Shown: positions 41,784-49,953 of the stretch, one piece after another
Numbering within the stretch: position 1 is the stretch's first letter
Layout of the letters: every line of letters starts with the position of its first letter
Assembly: GCA_937892215.1 (NCBI GenBank)
Contig: CALAVE010000092.1
Location: 1-64,000, forward strand
From: an uncultured Porphyromonadaceae bacterium
GTDB lineage: Bacteria > Bacteroidota > Bacteroidia > Bacteroidales > Muribaculaceae
Length of the DNA stretch: 64,000 nt
Direction of reading: 5' to 3'
Notes under the pieces: model-generated
Database searches by the model: none
The model's input: only the letters and a program-made list of their open reading frames with translations
What the model was told of the DNA's origin: nothing
Position numbers and translations under genes: made by a program

Positions 41784-42794
41784 TTACTTGTCAAGCAGCA
41801 CCGACATACCCGGGCGGAAATCCTTGAGAGGCTCCACCGGACGTGCCTTTACCTCAAATGTCTTGCTGTCGTATTTTCCGTAGGCCTTAGTGGCGTTCCA
41901 CACCGCGTAGCTTCCCATGTCGTGGATGTAGTACACCTTGAGCGATGTCTTCTTGTTGCCCAGTGCTGGGATTGTGACTTTAATCTCTTTTCCCATGGTC
42001 ATGTCGTTGAGCATTTCCTCGCGTACGCTGAACGACACCCACATGTCGGCCAGTCGTGAGATGGATATGATGGGCGAGCCCATAGCCACGAGTTCTCCCT
42101 CGTGAGGATAGATTTCGCTCACTTCACCGTCGCATGGAGCCAGCAGGAACTGGTCTTCGAGTATTGACTGAACCTCACGCACGCCGGCAGCGGCAGCACC
42201 TTGCATTCCGCGGGCAGCATTCTTGTCCTCGGCCTGCGCTCCGTTCTGAGCCATGTCGTACTGCGACTTGGCGGCTTTCACCTGAGCCTGGGCGGCATCG
42301 TATGCGGCCTTGGCCTCGTCGCGCTTCTGCTCAGAGATAACTCCCTCGGCATAGAGGTTCTCCATGCGCTGATAGGTCTTGCGGGTGATGGTCTCGGCGG
42401 CAATGGCTTGCTGCCACACGTTGAATGCGGCCTGCTTCATTTCCTCGCGAGTGCCGCGTTCGGCCTTGCGGCTTTGCGAAGCGGCCACGTTTTCCATCTC
42501 TTGTGCCTGCTGGAGCTTGGCATCTACGGTGGAAGAGTAGATTCTCACCAGCGTATCGCCCTTGTTCACATGGTCGCCTTCAGTGACATAGAATTCCACC
42601 ACGCGTCCGGGCAACTTGCCGCTCACGCGCACCACGTCGCAGTCGGCTTGCCCCTGGAATGTTTCCTCCGGCGGATTCACCATGAGCAGACCCAGAATGG
42701 CCACGCACACCAGGAAAATCACAAACACCGCCACGGCTATGAGCAGGGCGCGGTCTTTCTTTCTGATAATCGTTTTTGATTCTCTCGATTCCAT
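41784..42794 (-). CDS. HlyD/EmrA-type membrane-fusion protein
   Basis: A 336-residue periplasmic adaptor that joins inner-membrane exporter to TolC. It has an N-terminal anchor helix (about 16-34: ALLIAVAVFVIFLVCVAILGLLMV), half-lipoyl domains (CDVVRVSGKLPGRVVEFYVTEGDHVNKGDTLVRIYS and LAPCDGEVSEIYPHEGELVAMGSPI) and a long coiled-coil hairpin (about 75-190) in between. Lies 20 bases upstream of the first permease. Confidence 0.93.
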   Translation of the reverse strand: MESRESKTIIRKKDRALLIAVAVFVIFLVCVAILGLLMVNPPEETFQGQADCDVVRVSGKLPGRVVEFYVTEGDHVNKGDTLVRIYSSTVDAKLQQAQEMENVAASQSRKAERGTREEMKQAAFNVWQQAIAAETITRKTYQRMENLYAEGVISEQKRDEAKAAYDAAQAQVKAAKSQYDMAQNGAQAEDKNAARGMQGAAAAGVREVQSILEDQFLLAPCDGEVSEIYPHEGELVAMGSPIISISRLADMWVSFSVREEMLNDMTMGKEIKVTIPALGNKKTSLKVYYIHDMGSYAVWNATKAYGKYDSKTFEVKARPVEPLKDFRPGMSVLLDK

Positions 42795-42846
42795 ATATCG
42801 GATTATTTTACTTTGTTATCGTTATATAGTGTTATTGAAGGGGGTA

Positions 42847-44268
42847 TCAGTATTCCATTGAGCCGAGCACCTTCGACAGATACACGTCGCAGAGTTGCAC
42901 GTCGATTTCGGCGTCGATTTTCTCGCTGTTGGCCTTGAGCCATGCGGTCTGAGCGGTCATAACCTCGTCGGTGGTGGAAACGCCCTCGCGGAATGCCACC
43001 TGTGCCATGCGCAGGTTCTCGTCGGCCGACTTGAGGTTCTCCTTTGACGCATCCAGAGTCTTGAGCGCTTCCTGATAGCGGAACGCGGCCTGATTCACCT
43101 GCAGTTCTATCTTGTCTTTCACGTCGGCGAGTTCCAGTCGCTTAATCTTGGCCTCGGTCTGCGCCTGCTTGTACTTGTTGCTCAGGCCGCCCCAGTGCCA
43201 CAGTGGAATCTGGAACGTGGCGCCCACTGAGAATGCTCCGCCAAACTTGTTCTCGAACCCGTGGAAACTGTTTGGGTTGGTTACGCTGTACATGGCCATC
43301 GCAGCCAACTTGGGCAGCATGGCGGCTCGTTCGGCGCGTGCCTTGCTGTCGTAGATTTTGGTTGCCAGTTCCATGGATTGAATCTCGTTTCGCCTTGCAT
43401 ACACATCGGCCATGTTGAAATTGGTTGCCCTCAGTGTCACCGGAACCGACTCGCGGTTCTCATCGGCCAGCACAAAGTCGCCGTTGATGGGCATTCCACA
43501 TAACTGAGCCAGGTGCATCTTGCTCAGAGCCAGTCCGTTGTTGACGCGAGTGAGGTCCACGTTGGCCTCGTTCAGTTTCACGTTCACGCTGAGCAGATTC
43601 GCCTTTGTGGCCACACCCTCGTCCACCATCCGCTGCACGTCCTTGTCCAGGGATTCCACCAGACTTACGTAACTCTCGGCCAGTCTCTGCTTGGCCTTGA
43701 GCGACACCACTTGCCAGTAGGCCACATCCACGTTGTAGATAACCTCGTCGGACTGAGTGTCGTACTGCGTGCGTGCCAGTTCTGAGGCATAGCGTGCGAT
43801 TTCGTTCATGGCCTTGATTTTGCCGCCCATGTAAATGGGCTGGGTGATTGTCAAGGCTCCGGCAAACACGTTGTGGATGTTATAGGTAAGGGCCGACTTG
43901 GGTAGCAGTGCCACTTGCTGGGGCACCGGTGTGCCGTTCACAATCAGCGGTCCGTCGGGGGTGGTCACTATAGAGTGCTGGTAACTGCCGGTGGTGGGGT
44001 CGAAGTTCATCACGGGCAACTTGGCATCCTCGCCTATAAGTTCCAGCTTCTTCTGATTGTAGAAATAAGAGCCCTGAAGATCCACACCGGGCAGATAAGC
44101 CGCGTGTGCGGCCTTGCGCAGGTACTCGGCACTTTCTATTTTCAGTTTCCCTGCTTGCAACACCTTGTTGTTGTGCAGAGCCATGTGCCGGCACGAGTCC
44201 AGACTTATCTGTCCGCTCATACTTACGGCGGCTATTGCGGTGATTATTAGAAGTAAATTACGCTTCAT
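42847..44268 (-). CDS. TolC-family outer-membrane channel
   Basis: A 473-residue outer-membrane efflux protein. The signal peptide (MKRNLLLIITAIAAVSMSGQ) has no lipobox Cys. The two duplicated TolC halves are seen: SLDSCRHMALHNNKVLQAGKLKIESAEYLRKAAHAAYLPGVDL in the first, and FNMADVYARRNEIQSMELATKIYDSKARAERAAMLPKLA in the second, each a long helix pair. First gene of the operon. Its upstream region is shared with the divergent accessory island. Confidence 0.92.
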   Translation of the reverse strand: MKRNLLLIITAIAAVSMSGQISLDSCRHMALHNNKVLQAGKLKIESAEYLRKAAHAAYLPGVDLQGSYFYNQKKLELIGEDAKLPVMNFDPTTGSYQHSIVTTPDGPLIVNGTPVPQQVALLPKSALTYNIHNVFAGALTITQPIYMGGKIKAMNEIARYASELARTQYDTQSDEVIYNVDVAYWQVVSLKAKQRLAESYVSLVESLDKDVQRMVDEGVATKANLLSVNVKLNEANVDLTRVNNGLALSKMHLAQLCGMPINGDFVLADENRESVPVTLRATNFNMADVYARRNEIQSMELATKIYDSKARAERAAMLPKLAAMAMYSVTNPNSFHGFENKFGGAFSVGATFQIPLWHWGGLSNKYKQAQTEAKIKRLELADVKDKIELQVNQAAFRYQEALKTLDASKENLKSADENLRMAQVAFREGVSTTDEVMTAQTAWLKANSEKIDAEIDVQLCDVYLSKVLGSMEY

Positions 44269-44437
44269 CGTAGATGTCTGTTAGTAATTGAGTACAAAAT
44301 TACAATTTTTAATCAAAATAAGTGCAATTATTATGTGAATTATTGCAGAATTCGTGGTCCTGAAAGCGTGAAACCTTGCAAAAAAGGACAAAATCGCTAT
44401 GTTTATCATTAGAAAACATCACAGTGAATATAACCTA

Positions 44438-44469
44438 TTGCAGAATATGAGTTTTTTTATTAACTTTGC
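44438..44469 (+). promoter_or_regulatory. Promoter of the accessory island
   Basis: TTG at 44438-44440, 20 bases, then TAACTTTGC at 44461-44469, with the coding start 26 bases on. It is a native-type Bacteroidota promoter even though the downstream sequence is atypical. Confidence 0.87.
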
Positions 44470-44494
44470 GTATAATTATTAAAAATATTTAATC

Positions 44495-46126
44495 GTGAAT
44501 AATTCAAGAATAATAGAATTTGCTTTAGGGGATACCAGCTATGAAGATGATGTTGATTGGGCAAAATATTTCAGTGCTGACCCAAGAGAAAGAGAACAGT
44601 ACACGAGAAATCTGTACGGAGGTACTAATCCTAACGGACAGCAGATGCAGACTGTTAAGTGGAATAAAATGGCAGACTTCAGCCAGCGGCAGGACAACAC
44701 CAGAGTGGTACCCCCCCCTGCTATAATGAAGCAGCGGCAGATGCGTAAAGTCTTGCCAGAGGTGACAGTAGCAAAGACTGTTACACCAGAATTAAGGAGA
44801 AGGCAGCAGGAAAGGGCACTCTCCTACATGTCTGAGGCAAATGACTTAATAGCGCAGGATGTTGAACAAAAGCAGGCAGACAGGGAAGTACAGGCCAAGA
44901 GTATGACCCAGCCCAATAAGACCGAAATGAATAATTTGGCAGGACTATCGGCGATAATAGGAGGGACAGGCCTTCTCGCAGGGGTGGGCCTTGCCGCCCC
45001 ATTAACTATGGGTGCAGCAGCATGGCCTGTGGTGAGCAGTTTTGCCGCAAAAACAGGCCTTGGTCTGGCAGGTGGTATGGGAGGTGACGTGCTGATGAAC
45101 GTGCTGACCGACTATTTCTCGGATGGCAGATATAAAACATTTGGCGAGTTTGCCGAAGATATGACTAACGGTTATATTGGCAGGGAGAATGCGGTATTTG
45201 TGAATCCGCTTGCCATGGCGGGAGCAGGTGCCGGGAGTAAGATTGGAGGAGCAGTGTCAAACCGGGCTTTTCCGATGAGATATATCGAAGAAGCACTTGG
45301 TTTTACTACCCCCCGAGAGATTAATTCCCATAATTCAGCAATTGCCTCAGAAGTAACTGCATCTGAGCCGGAACACTTTGTCTCCGAACTGGACTGGTCA
45401 CCTGAAAGTTGGTTCGGAAAATATGCCAGGAGGGACACTTGGACTGTTTTTGACGAGCAATCATTGGCAATGCATGTCCCTGAATATATAGCAATAGAGC
45501 GAGTCTCAAAAGAAAATGGAACTTGGTTGAAGATGCCCGATGGCTCTAAATGGCAAGGAGATCCGAGAGAATGGGTTATGTCTATGTCAAAGAGTGCTGA
45601 ATGGCTTCAAGTACTTAATGGTTTTAAAAGCGGAGTTCCAAGTTATTATATAAAAACTCTGCCATCTTATCGTGGAACTGTGTATGAAGCTAATGAACCT
45701 ATTGTATATGAAAGTTTTGCAAATTATAAGGGAATGCCGATACATGATCTTTTTTCTCCAGAGGGAGGAACCTACGCATTTGCATTGCCTAAAGGAGCAA
45801 AAGTTAAAACCATAACAACTGAAGGTGGTACTTGGGATGCAATTAAGGTAGATGGAGACGTAAAACATATAGAGACCCTGATTAAAGAAGCTGAGGCTGA
45901 AGGCTTTGATGCCCTGCGCATTAATGGTATACAAGAGGGTCCTCAACAATTCTTGCCTGGTTACCAGGTTACAGATGATTTCATTATTTTAAGTGGTAAA
46001 AATCGGAAAATCTTAACGGGGAGTAATGGTAATTTCAACCGTGATGAAGATAATAACTTTGGAGGACTTGCTCCATTTATAATCCCAGTTGGGTTGGAAT
46101 TAGGTGCTGCCGGAAATAACAATTGA
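44495..46126 (+). CDS. Large toxin-like or phage-like protein with ADP-ribosyltransferase-like C-terminal domain
   Basis: A 543-residue protein with a GTG start at 44495 (MNNSRIIEFALGD). Residues 1-140 are charged and helical. A Gly/Ala-rich hydrophobic stretch (148-205) could insert in membranes. Residues 340-510 resemble C-terminal domains seen in Bacteroidales phage and polymorphic-toxin proteins: NGTWLKMPDGSKWQGDPREWV, then SYRGTVYEA (Arg393), SPEGGTYAFALPKGAKV, IKEAEAEGFDALRINGI, and DDFIIL; I read this as an ADP-ribosyltransferase-like fold, unproven. The ending SNGNFNRDEDNNFGGLAPF also matches such proteins as I recall them. Base composition turns AT-rich in the last third, unlike its neighbours. 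No signal peptide. Confidence 0.6.
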   Translation: MNNSRIIEFALGDTSYEDDVDWAKYFSADPREREQYTRNLYGGTNPNGQQMQTVKWNKMADFSQRQDNTRVVPPPAIMKQRQMRKVLPEVTVAKTVTPELRRRQQERALSYMSEANDLIAQDVEQKQADREVQAKSMTQPNKTEMNNLAGLSAIIGGTGLLAGVGLAAPLTMGAAAWPVVSSFAAKTGLGLAGGMGGDVLMNVLTDYFSDGRYKTFGEFAEDMTNGYIGRENAVFVNPLAMAGAGAGSKIGGAVSNRAFPMRYIEEALGFTTPREINSHNSAIASEVTASEPEHFVSELDWSPESWFGKYARRDTWTVFDEQSLAMHVPEYIAIERVSKENGTWLKMPDGSKWQGDPREWVMSMSKSAEWLQVLNGFKSGVPSYYIKTLPSYRGTVYEANEPIVYESFANYKGMPIHDLFSPEGGTYAFALPKGAKVKTITTEGGTWDAIKVDGDVKHIETLIKEAEAEGFDALRINGIQEGPQQFLPGYQVTDDFIILSGKNRKILTGSNGNFNRDEDNNFGGLAPFIIPVGLELGAAGNNN

Positions 46127-46129
46127 GAA

Positions 46130-46504
46130 ATGGATAATGAAAAAACATACTACTGGACAAAAAATGATCAAGGTAATGATTTGCTGATAATAGAAGTTAA
46201 TGGGAGGCGTTGGCCGTTTGGGGCTATTGTTTTGCAGTCCATTGAAAGAATTCTGGAACGAGATTCAGGCATATCGGTAAATCAAGCTCTTGAAATGGAG
46301 AGACGACATTTTGCGGGATGGGCGATGAGTGACTTGAAAGAAGAATTTGAGGTTTTAAGCCAGACCCCAGAATATAAAAAGATTTTGGAAACATATAATC
46401 ACTCAGAGCAGGTAACGGCTCAGAATGAACAGAGACAGCTCCAAGATGAAGAACGTGATAATAATAAAAAAGCATACTTTTGGAGGCGACTTTTTGGCCA
46501 TTAA
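46130..46504 (+). CDS. Unknown protein, possible immunity partner
   Basis: A 124-residue soluble acidic-to-neutral protein starting three bases after the toxin-like gene's stop. It begins KTYYWTKNDQGNDLLIIEVNGRRWPFGAIVLQSIERIL, then a long helix LKEEFEVLSQTPEYKKILETYN and a charged tail. Position, size and AT-rich composition fit an immunity or chaperone protein for its neighbour; I recognise no family. Confidence 0.55.
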   Translation: MDNEKTYYWTKNDQGNDLLIIEVNGRRWPFGAIVLQSIERILERDSGISVNQALEMERRHFAGWAMSDLKEEFEVLSQTPEYKKILETYNHSEQVTAQNEQRQLQDEERDNNKKAYFWRRLFGH

Positions 46505-46763
46505 CCTATTTGGATGCATTTTCTCATTACGAGACTTAACCCCCACAGAACTAAATCATGAATTAATTCATTCTGCCCAGCAGCGTGAATTGCTTTACGT
46601 CCCATTCTTCATTTGGTATGGGATAGAGTGGATACTCCTTTTCTTCAAGTATAGAAATTGGATTAAAGCCTATTATCATATCCGATTTGAACAAGAAGCA
46701 TATAAGCATCAATGCGACTTGTCCTATCTTAAAAAGCGCAAGAAATGGCATTATAGTTATTAA
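46446..46763 (+). CDS. Small membrane protein with HExxH-like motif
   Basis: A 105-residue protein from ATG 46446, whose first 59 bases overlap the previous gene in another frame. It resembles short Bacteroidales proteins I recall with the pattern NHExxHxxQQxELLxxxFxxWYGxE: here ELNHELIHSAQQRELLYVPFFIWYGIEWILLF, then YHIRFEQEAYKHQCDLSYLKKRK. NHELIH matches the HExxH metal motif (H-E-L-I-H), and the second Glu (FEQEA) could be a ligand. It has one hydrophobic helix and may be a membrane metalloprotease-like protein; catalysis is untested. Confidence 0.6.
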   Translation: MKNVIIIKKHTFGGDFLAINLFGCIFSLRDLTPTELNHELIHSAQQRELLYVPFFIWYGIEWILLFFKYRNWIKAYYHIRFEQEAYKHQCDLSYLKKRKKWHYSY

Positions 46764-46886
46764 CTCACTAAACATATAACGGCAATGAACAAGTTCAGTG
46801 CTTTTCTCAGAGAGGGCACTGTGTGTGGATTCGTAGAATCGTGATTTGTGTCACTAAAGTGCTGCAAGCCGGTTCTGTGGGCAAAG

Positions 46887-47693
46887 TTAAGCGGGCTCTC
46901 CGTCCGTTACCGGTGATGTTTGTGCCTGTTCGGCCGAATGTATGGAGTTGTTGATGAGATGCTTTCTCAGTTTGCTGCACATGGGAATGAAAATAATTAC
47001 CGACACTACTCCGGCTATCAGTGCGCAGGTCACTGGGACAATCAGGCTGAAGAGCATATCCACCTTCTCCTTGGCTATGATAATGGAGAACCACTTGATT
47101 CCCTGGCGGCGTAGCACAATAAAGACGGCTCTTGAGGCCTTGGCCATGTACTTGGGACCTATGTTTTTCACCAGTTGCCGTCCCAGCCATCCCACCACGC
47201 TCTTCATCTTCTGAAGCAGCGGGTACTTGCCCAGCATTAGGCCCGAACTCTCTATTGCCACAACTTTCTGCACGGTCTTTGTCTCATCGGCATGTTCGTC
47301 ATCGGGTGTGCCGTAAAGCAGGATGATACGCTGCATAGCCATATAGAGGCACGCCTGGAAGAATGCGAGGTCGATGGCGCAGGCAATCACAATCCCCATA
47401 ATGCTCTCGGGGAAGCACGTGATAAACGACATCAGGAACACCATGGTGCCAAAAGTGCGTTTTATGGACTTGTACTGCCGTTGCTTCTGCTTGTCGGTAA
47501 GAACATTTGCCAAAGATGTCTCCAAGGCCTTGGCATACATCTCATCCGCGTTGTCTGGATAGAAGCGACGAACCACCTTGCGCGTATATTTTCCCTTGTT
47601 GAGACGCACGACATTAATTTTCAGCACGAGCGACAGTAGCCACGCGTACTTGTCCAGACAATAGTCAATGAGTTTTTTTATCTTGTCGAGCAT
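46887..47693 (-). CDS. Membrane protein, possibly EcsC/DUF697-like
   Basis: A 268-residue protein with two hydrophobic regions: about 95-135 (FGTMVFLMSFITCFPESIMGIVIACAIDLAFFQACLYMAMQRIILLYG) and about 215-245 (MLFSLIVPVTCALIAGVVSVIIFIPM). The first resembles the hydrophobic part of EcsC proteins, but the match is weak. The ATG at 47693 (MLDKIKKLIDY) is preferred; another one lies 18 codons upstream. It ends the run of minus-strand core genes and abuts the S41 protease gene. Confidence 0.55.
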   Translation of the reverse strand: MLDKIKKLIDYCLDKYAWLLSLVLKINVVRLNKGKYTRKVVRRFYPDNADEMYAKALETSLANVLTDKQKQRQYKSIKRTFGTMVFLMSFITCFPESIMGIVIACAIDLAFFQACLYMAMQRIILLYGTPDDEHADETKTVQKVVAIESSGLMLGKYPLLQKMKSVVGWLGRQLVKNIGPKYMAKASRAVFIVLRRQGIKWFSIIIAKEKVDMLFSLIVPVTCALIAGVVSVIIFIPMCSKLRKHLINNSIHSAEQAQTSPVTDGEPA

Positions 47694-47749
47694 AGTTGTG
47701 AACTCAATTAAGTTTCTAAGCGTTTGGTAGCGGAAGAGAATGGGCAAGG

Positions 47750-49408
47750 TTATTTCTTCTGTCCGCTTTCACGCTGAGCACGATGACGGGCGGCTATCTT
47801 CTCATACTCGGGATTGCCTTCGCGCAGCAACTTCTGGTAGCGTTCGTCATCGTTGATTACGCTGAGCGCCTCTTTCAGGTCGGGATTGAAGTGGTTCACT
47901 ATGATGGTGTAGGCCGATGGGTCGGTGAACACGTCGCGGGCTATTATGCCCTTCATTACGCGCATGAACAGTGCCTGGCTGGTGGCGTACTGCGCCTCGT
48001 CGAACTTCACGCTGTCGCGCTCGCCCAGGGCTATGAAATCCTTCATGTCCTTGTCGGTGAGGCTGAAACGGTTGTCAAAGTCGGCAATTGTCGGATATGC
48101 CTTGGTCAGGTCCTTGCGGTGCTTGTCCACGTAGTCGATGCTGTACTGGTTCACGATGCCCTTGGCCACCATGTCGCGGTAGTACTTGGTGTACTCCGTG
48201 GTGTCAACCGGCACAAACACGTCGGGCATGATGCCACCGCCGCCGTAGATGGTGCGGCCATTACGCAGGGTGGTGTAGCGCAAGGTGTCGTTGAACTGGA
48301 TGCTGTCCACGCAGTAGTATTCGCCTTCCTTGTAGCGGTTGTAGATGTCCTCGTCGTAGGCTTTCTTGTCGCCGGCTGTATATGGCTTCTGGATGGAGCG
48401 CCCCGATGGGGTGAAGTATCGGGCCACGGTGAGGCGTATCATGGAGCCGTCGTTGAAGCGGAACGGTCGCTGCACCAGTCCCTTGGCGAACGTGCGGCGG
48501 CCCACCACCACGGCGCGGTCCCAGTCTTGCATGGCACCGGTGAAAATCTCGGCTGCCGAGGCCGAGAACTGGCTCACCATAATCACCATTTTCAGATCGC
48601 GGTAGTGCCCATTGCCCAGTGCGCGCGCGTCGTTGCGCGGGAAGGCGCGTCCCTCGGTATATACTATCATCTGGCCGCCTTCCAGAAACTCGTTGCACAT
48701 ATCCACGGCCGCTTCCAAGTAGCCGCCACCGTTGTCGGTGAGGTCTATTATCACCTGTTTCATCCCTTGCTTGCTCAGGACGTCCAGGGCTTCCATCATC
48801 TCGTGGTGAGTCTTGGCTCCAAAGTTGGATATGCGTATGTATCCGGTGCGCTCGTCGAGCATGTACTTGGCGTCCACGCTGTAGAGGGGTATCTTGTCGC
48901 GTGTGATGCGGAATGTGATAAGGTCTTTACTGTTGCCGCGCTTCACTTTCACGGTCACCTTGGTGCCTTTCTTGCCGCGGAGTCGCTTCATGATGTCGGT
49001 ATTCTTCATCTTCACACCGGCAATGGTGCTGTCGTTCACGTAGATAATGCGGTCGCCCGGCAGTATGCCCACCTTCTCGCTGGGACCGCCGGCTATGGTC
49101 TGAATCACATAGAGCGTGTCCTGCTTCATGTTGAACTGGATGCCTATGCCGCTGAACTCGCCCTGAAGCGGCTCTTCCATGTCCTTGGTCTCGGCGGCGT
49201 CGGTGTAGGCCGAGTGCGGGTCGAGTTTGCTTATCATGCCCACTATGGCGTCTTCCACCAGGCGGTCGTCGCTCACCGAGTCCACGTAGAAGTTACTCAC
49301 TGCATACTGGGCGTTGAGCAGTTTCTGCAGGTGTGCCGGAATGCCTTGCGCCCACGTGCTCACTGCCACGGCTGCAAGTGCTATGATAGACGGGATAAAT
49401 CGTTTCAT
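47750..49408 (-). CDS. S41-family C-terminal processing protease
   Basis: A 552-residue exported serine protease (CtpA/Prc type). The signal peptide is MKRFIPSIIALAAVAVSTWAQG. A PDZ domain (about 85-170: GIGIQFNMKQDTLYVIQTIAGGPSEKVGILPGDRIIYVND) is followed by the S41 catalytic core with GYIRISNFGAKTHHEMMEAL, DLTDNGGGYLEAAVDM, the nucleophile in SQFSASAAEIFTGAMQDW and the Lys in RRTFAKGLVQ. A long Asp-rich C-terminal region follows. Periplasmic, acting on the C-termini of envelope proteins. Overlaps the coaD stop by four bases. Confidence 0.94.
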   Translation of the reverse strand: MKRFIPSIIALAAVAVSTWAQGIPAHLQKLLNAQYAVSNFYVDSVSDDRLVEDAIVGMISKLDPHSAYTDAAETKDMEEPLQGEFSGIGIQFNMKQDTLYVIQTIAGGPSEKVGILPGDRIIYVNDSTIAGVKMKNTDIMKRLRGKKGTKVTVKVKRGNSKDLITFRITRDKIPLYSVDAKYMLDERTGYIRISNFGAKTHHEMMEALDVLSKQGMKQVIIDLTDNGGGYLEAAVDMCNEFLEGGQMIVYTEGRAFPRNDARALGNGHYRDLKMVIMVSQFSASAAEIFTGAMQDWDRAVVVGRRTFAKGLVQRPFRFNDGSMIRLTVARYFTPSGRSIQKPYTAGDKKAYDEDIYNRYKEGEYYCVDSIQFNDTLRYTTLRNGRTIYGGGGIMPDVFVPVDTTEYTKYYRDMVAKGIVNQYSIDYVDKHRKDLTKAYPTIADFDNRFSLTDKDMKDFIALGERDSVKFDEAQYATSQALFMRVMKGIIARDVFTDPSAYTIIVNHFNPDLKEALSVINDDERYQKLLREGNPEYEKIAARHRAQRESGQKK

Positions 49409-49953
49409 TTCTGGTTGTTAGTAGTTTCGCGTTTCAGTTTCTTTATAATCCAGTTGTCGGGGATGAGGCTCATATCCAGACCCCGCGGCAGATAGTCGGA
49501 CACGTCGCGGCCGTACTTGATTAGTTCGCGCACTATGCTGGAACTGATGTGGCTGTCCTCGGGCAGGGTGTAGAGCAGAACGGTCTCCATCCCTGAGAGT
49601 TCGCGGTTCACCTCGGCCATGTGCATCTCGTTCTCAAAGTCCTGTATCATCCTCACGCCGCGCAGGAAGAACTGTGCACCGCACTCTCGCGCTATGTCGG
49701 CTGTAAGCCCGGTATATGACACCACGCGTACCTTGGGTTCGTTGCGGAACACTGAGCGGATAAATGCCTCGCGCTGCTCCATGGAGGTGAGCGACTGCTT
49801 GTTGATGTTCACGCCTATGGCAATCACCACCTCGTCGAAGAGTGGCAATGCCCGCAGCACTATCGACTCGTGACCGCGTGTGAACGGGTCGAACGACCCG
49901 GGAAAGAGGGCGATGCGTTTCTGCCTCGGATTACTGAACTGTGATGTCTTCAT
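49405..49953 (-). CDS. coaD: Phosphopantetheine adenylyltransferase CoaD
   Basis: A 182-residue enzyme that makes dephospho-CoA from 4'-phosphopantetheine and ATP. The signature GSFDPFTRGHESI (19-31) holds the nucleotide-binding TxGH, and HISSSIVREL near residue 150 is the family's ISSSxVR. It is 15-20 residues longer than usual, mostly at the N-terminus. Start at 49953 (MKTSQFSNP) is preferred over an in-frame ATG five codons upstream; both overlap parE's end, so the genes are translationally coupled. Confidence 0.93.
   Translation of the reverse strand: MKTSQFSNPRQKRIALFPGSFDPFTRGHESIVLRALPLFDEVVIAIGVNINKQSLTSMEQREAFIRSVFRNEPKVRVVSYTGLTADIARECGAQFFLRGVRMIQDFENEMHMAEVNRELSGMETVLLYTLPEDSHISSSIVRELIKYGRDVSDYLPRGLDMSLIPDNWIIKKLKRETTNNQK

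Noticed and set aside
47783..49495. 570-codon open frame on the plus strand opposite the S41 protease
   Set aside because: Same reasoning: antisense to a gene with catalytic motifs and a PDZ domain, with His/Val-rich peptide typical of an antisense shadow.
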